Assembly (NCBI GenBank): GCA_951802425.1 | Contig: OX637796.1 | Coordinates: forward strand, 992,001-1,056,000 | Direction of reading: 5' to 3' | DNA length: 64,000 bases | DNA from: Clavaria fumosa | Taxonomy: Eukaryota; Basidiomycota; Agaricomycetes; Agaricales; Clavariaceae | Part shown: one piece after another, positions 61,003-64,000 of the stretch | Numbering within the stretch: the first letter of the stretch is position 1 | Layout: each line of letters opens with the position of its first letter | Translations under genes and position numbers: made by a program | The notes under the pieces: generated by a model | Database searches by the model: none | The model's input: the letters and a program-made list of their open reading frames with translations, nothing else | Told to the model about the DNA's origin: nothing

Positions 61003-63786
61003 GCGACCTCCTCAGGTGCAAGTATGCGAACATGGCACCAGCGGATGGGGCACCTACACCTGGAAGGGATTCGCAAACTTTCATGAAAGGGAATGGTACA
61101 TGGACTTACCATTTCGTCTAGCGACCACGACCAAGTGTGCGAGGGGTGTGCAATCAGTAAGTCCCACTGATTGCCACTGCCAAAGATAAGCCAGATGCGA
61201 TACAAATGGATGGACCTTGTTGCCGCCAACCTCACAGGACCGATGAAGGTCGAGACCTGGTCCGGCATGCGATATGCCCTTGTCACCGTCAAGGTGAGCT
61301 CATGATACAGGATTGTCCGCCTATTGAAGAGCAAGGACGAGGCCCCAGCCATGCTGAAGGAGGTAATAGCGATGTTAGAAAAACAGTCTGGACGAAAACT
61401 AAAGAAACTATGCACCGACAATGGAACCAAACTCATCAATGACAAAGTAGAGGAACTTTGCAAAAAGAACAGAATAATACACAAGACAACTGTCCCCTAT
61501 GGGCCTGAGCAAAATGGAATTGCTGAGCGAATGATAGCAACGTACTTCGAGATGGTAAGATGTGTGTTGCATTCATCAGGTATGGATCTACGTTACTGGG
61601 GCGAGGCCCTGGCATATGCGGCGCATATCAGAAACCTCTCACCAACGTCTGCTCTGCCTGGAATGGTACCATATGAGGCATGGGACAGGCGAAAACCTGA
61701 CGTATCTCACCTTCGGATCTCCAGTTCCATCGCATATGCCAACATTCCGAAGAAGGTACATGGTGGGAAGCTCAAAACCATGTCTGTGAAGTGTAGACTG
61801 CTAGGATGGTGGGCAGATGAGATGAAAGGGTATCATTTAGAGGATTTGGAAACTAAAACGCTAATCACCTCATGCGACGTCCGTTTTGTTGAAGATCTCC
61901 CCCCAACAGACTTAGCCATTATCGAAGGGATCGACCCACGACCACCGAGCGATGTTCCGGATGCGACAAAGCATGACGATGCAGGTATGTCTAGCGACCC
62001 CCTCTCGACTACTGAAGGAGAAGGATCAGATGATGTTGTGGAGGATGTGGTTGCGCCTATCGGACCCAGGGAAGATGCAGCACCTCGTCAAGAGCCATCC
62101 AAACGCCAACGTCGTCCACCAGTTCGTTTTGGGGAAGAAGCGACCGCAGAAGAATATGAAGAAGCTGTGAGGGAGGGCGTTCATCAGGCATTCGTTGTCA
62201 TGGATGGCGATCCTCATACTTACAAAGAGGCGATGAAGACTGGTCAGGCTAAAGAGTGGGAGAAGGCAATCGAGGCTGAGCTCGAGCAGCTTCGTTCTTC
62301 AGGGACCTTCGAGTGGGTATCCAAGGTCCCAGACAGTCGCAAAGCAGTCGGAAGCTGCATAGTCTTTCAAATAAAAAGGGATGGTGATGGAAAGGTGGTC
62401 AGATACAAGGCTAGGATAGTCATGAAGGGGTTCTCACAGGTTCCAGGTCAAGACTTCGAGGCAACATTCGCATCCGTCACATGTCTGTCGACGCTCCGAG
62501 CCCTTCTGTCTATGGCTGTGAGGGAGGACTGGACCCTCCACCAGGTCGATGTCATTGGGGCGTATCTGCGAGGCGACTTGAGTGAAGAAATCTACCTGGA
62601 TCCACCAGACAGAACACGTACAAATGAAAAGGACCAGTGAGTCTGGCGCTTGCGGAGACCACTCTACAGCCTCAAGCAAGCTGGGAGACAATGGAAAATA
62701 AAGCTAGGCGAGACCATGAAACGATTGGGCTTTGCCAGTGGGATGGCAGACAACTGTTTATATGTGAAGCAAGAGGAGAGGAAGGTGAAGATACTTGTAC
62801 TGGTGTATGTTGATGACATGGTGGTTGCAGCAGCAGATGTCCGTGATGTGAGGTGGTTTAAGACGGAGCTGGGAAAAGTCTTTCAACTTACTGACTTGGG
62901 AGAGCTGAAACACATTCTAGGAATTCGGGTCCGTCGTGACCGCATGGCCCACACAATCCGATTGGACCAGACAGTGTATATTCAGGCACTTCTCACACAG
63001 TATGGCATGGAAAATTCCACACCTGTCACAACACCAGCTGTTGTCAAGGAGAAATTGTCCATTTCAGATTGTCCCGCTTCTGATGCTGACCACACTGCCT
63101 ACAATGAGTTCGCCCAGGGCTTTGGCTACCTCAAATGCCTCGGTGGTGTCTTGTATGTGACGCACACTTGACCGGATATCCAGTACATGACCAACGTCTG
63201 TGCCCAGTTTGGGGCGAATCCAGGAAGGCCACACCTCATTGCTCTGAAGAGAGTTCTTTGCTACCTTAAGGGCATGGCTCAGCTTGGTCTAGTATTGGGA
63301 GGTAAAAACGACGGTGTTAACCTTGTTGGATGGACAGATTCAGATTGGGCCCAAGATGCTGACGACCAACACTCGATTGCCAGCTTCATCTTTGACATTG
63401 CTGGCAGCACAGTCTCGTGGTCATCGAAGAAACAGCCGATGGTCACTCTATCTACTGTCGAAGCTGAATATATGGCCTCTGCAAATGCGACCAAGGAGGC
63501 AGTTTGGCTGCGCTCGCTACTTACCGATCTCGGCTTTACTCCCTTTACTGCGACGGTCATCCACGCTGACAACCAAGGCTGTATCGCACTTGCGAAGAAT
63601 CCCGTTGCCCACTCACATGCAAAACACATAGATATTCGCCACCACTTTGTTTGAGAGTGCATCGCCAGCTCCAAGGTCTCTTTCCAGTACTGCCCGATGA
63701 TGCAGATGATTGCGGACATCTTGACAAAGCCTTTGCCACACGACCTGTTCGAAAAATTCCAGGTCACTATCAGTGTACTCAAGTAG
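61003..63786 (+). pseudogene. Copia element F: integrase, reverse transcriptase, RNase H
   Basis: Resumes F in frame after G. Integrase: WHQRMGHLHLEGIRKL, CEGCAISKSH, KWMDLVAANLTGPMKVE, CTDNGTKLINDKVEELCKKN, EQNGIAERMI. Then a linker, reverse transcriptase KARIVMKGFSQVPGQDFEAT, VDVIGAYLRGDLSEEIYLD, RPLYSLKQAGRQWKIKL, catalytic VYVDDMVVAA, and RNase H WTDSDWAQDADDQHSIASFI, STVEAEYMASANATKEAVWL, HADNQGCIALAKNPVAHSHA, HIDIRHHFV. Six TGA stops: 61084, 61168, 61303, 62638, 63169, 63652. No frameshift; natural end TAG 63784. Typical copia order (integrase before RT). Confidence 0.93.
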
Positions 63787-64000
63787 TGGGAGCTCAGCAA
63801 GTGGGAGTGACGAAGAGCATACCCAGATGCCTCGTCCCGACTCACTTGGATCTGTGCCTTGTGCGGATCCGTCATTCTCCCACCGCTCTTCTCTTGTCTG
63901 CTCTTTTCTTGTACTTTGATTCATTTAACCCTTAGACTCTTGCTTCGTAGTCTCCCTTTTGCCTTAAGTACCACCGTGATAGTTTACTAGGAGTTCATGC
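63787..64000 (+). other. Tail of copia element F
   Basis: GTGGGAG (63788-63794) could be the polypurine tract, which would put the 3' LTR start close by, but the 5' LTR is not in the window for comparison. No gene seen. Confidence 0.35.

Noticed and set aside
3540..63786. Reassigned TGA codon (TGA read as amino acid)
   Set aside because: Element G, the Plavaka transposase and the 4-kb element's gene read through long frames without TGA, so decay at CpG is simpler. Kept only as an alternative.

Overview
This window is almost entirely mobile DNA from a filamentous fungus, most likely an agaricomycete basidiomycete. The evidence is phosphate-tight 48-56 bp introns with GTAAGT donors and CTAAC-type branch points, chromodomain Ty3/gypsy elements, a Plavaka-type transposase, a BED-finger hAT transposase and a duplicated PH-domain gene fragment of basidiomycete type. 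I found no ordinary housekeeping gene in its native context and no tRNA or rRNA gene.

Layout. 1-3410: a large near-perfect palindrome whose outer arms are a 33-bp minisatellite. 3540-19033: a 5'-truncated Ty3/gypsy element (A), split by a complete gypsy element B (7905-16512, TSD TTCAT). A ends in a 1469-bp LTR sitting inside the chromodomain of a third gypsy element (C, 19034-19539). C is inserted into the gag of a minus-strand gypsy element E. E resumes after a 22.5-kb hAT transposon (20002-42552, TSD CTTCTAGG). Inside the hAT lies a Plavaka-like composite (~20514-38358) carrying its transposase, a divergent multi-exon accessory gene and a captured, internally duplicated PH-domain gene. The accessory gene is split by a TIR element (24635-31475, 2-bp TSD AT), which itself contains a 4-kb element (25987-29963, TSD TTTTAAA) encoding a ~990-aa protein I read as a transposase of an unnamed family.

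43393-63786: one Ty1/copia element (F), opened by gypsy element D (43776-50813, minus, TSD TACTA; itself holding a solo A-type LTR, TSD CTCTG) and by gypsy element G (51788-61002, minus, TSD GCGAC). G has intact gag and pol and nearly identical 1795-bp LTRs, so it is the youngest.

How parts work together. B, D and G each carry an 11-14 nt stretch, one base inside the 5' LTR, that is complementary to the inferred 5' end of their own transcript. This is the Tf1-type self-priming layout instead of a tRNA primer site. A and B carry a spliced antisense gene between pol and the 3' LTR. In B, gag and pol are joined by a G GGA AAC slippery site in the correct frame. Every premature in-frame stop I placed in A, B, D and F is TGA, as expected if CGA arginine codons decay by C-to-T change at CpG.

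Limits: all homology calls are from reading translations, not searches; intron borders in the hAT and accessory genes are partly approximate.
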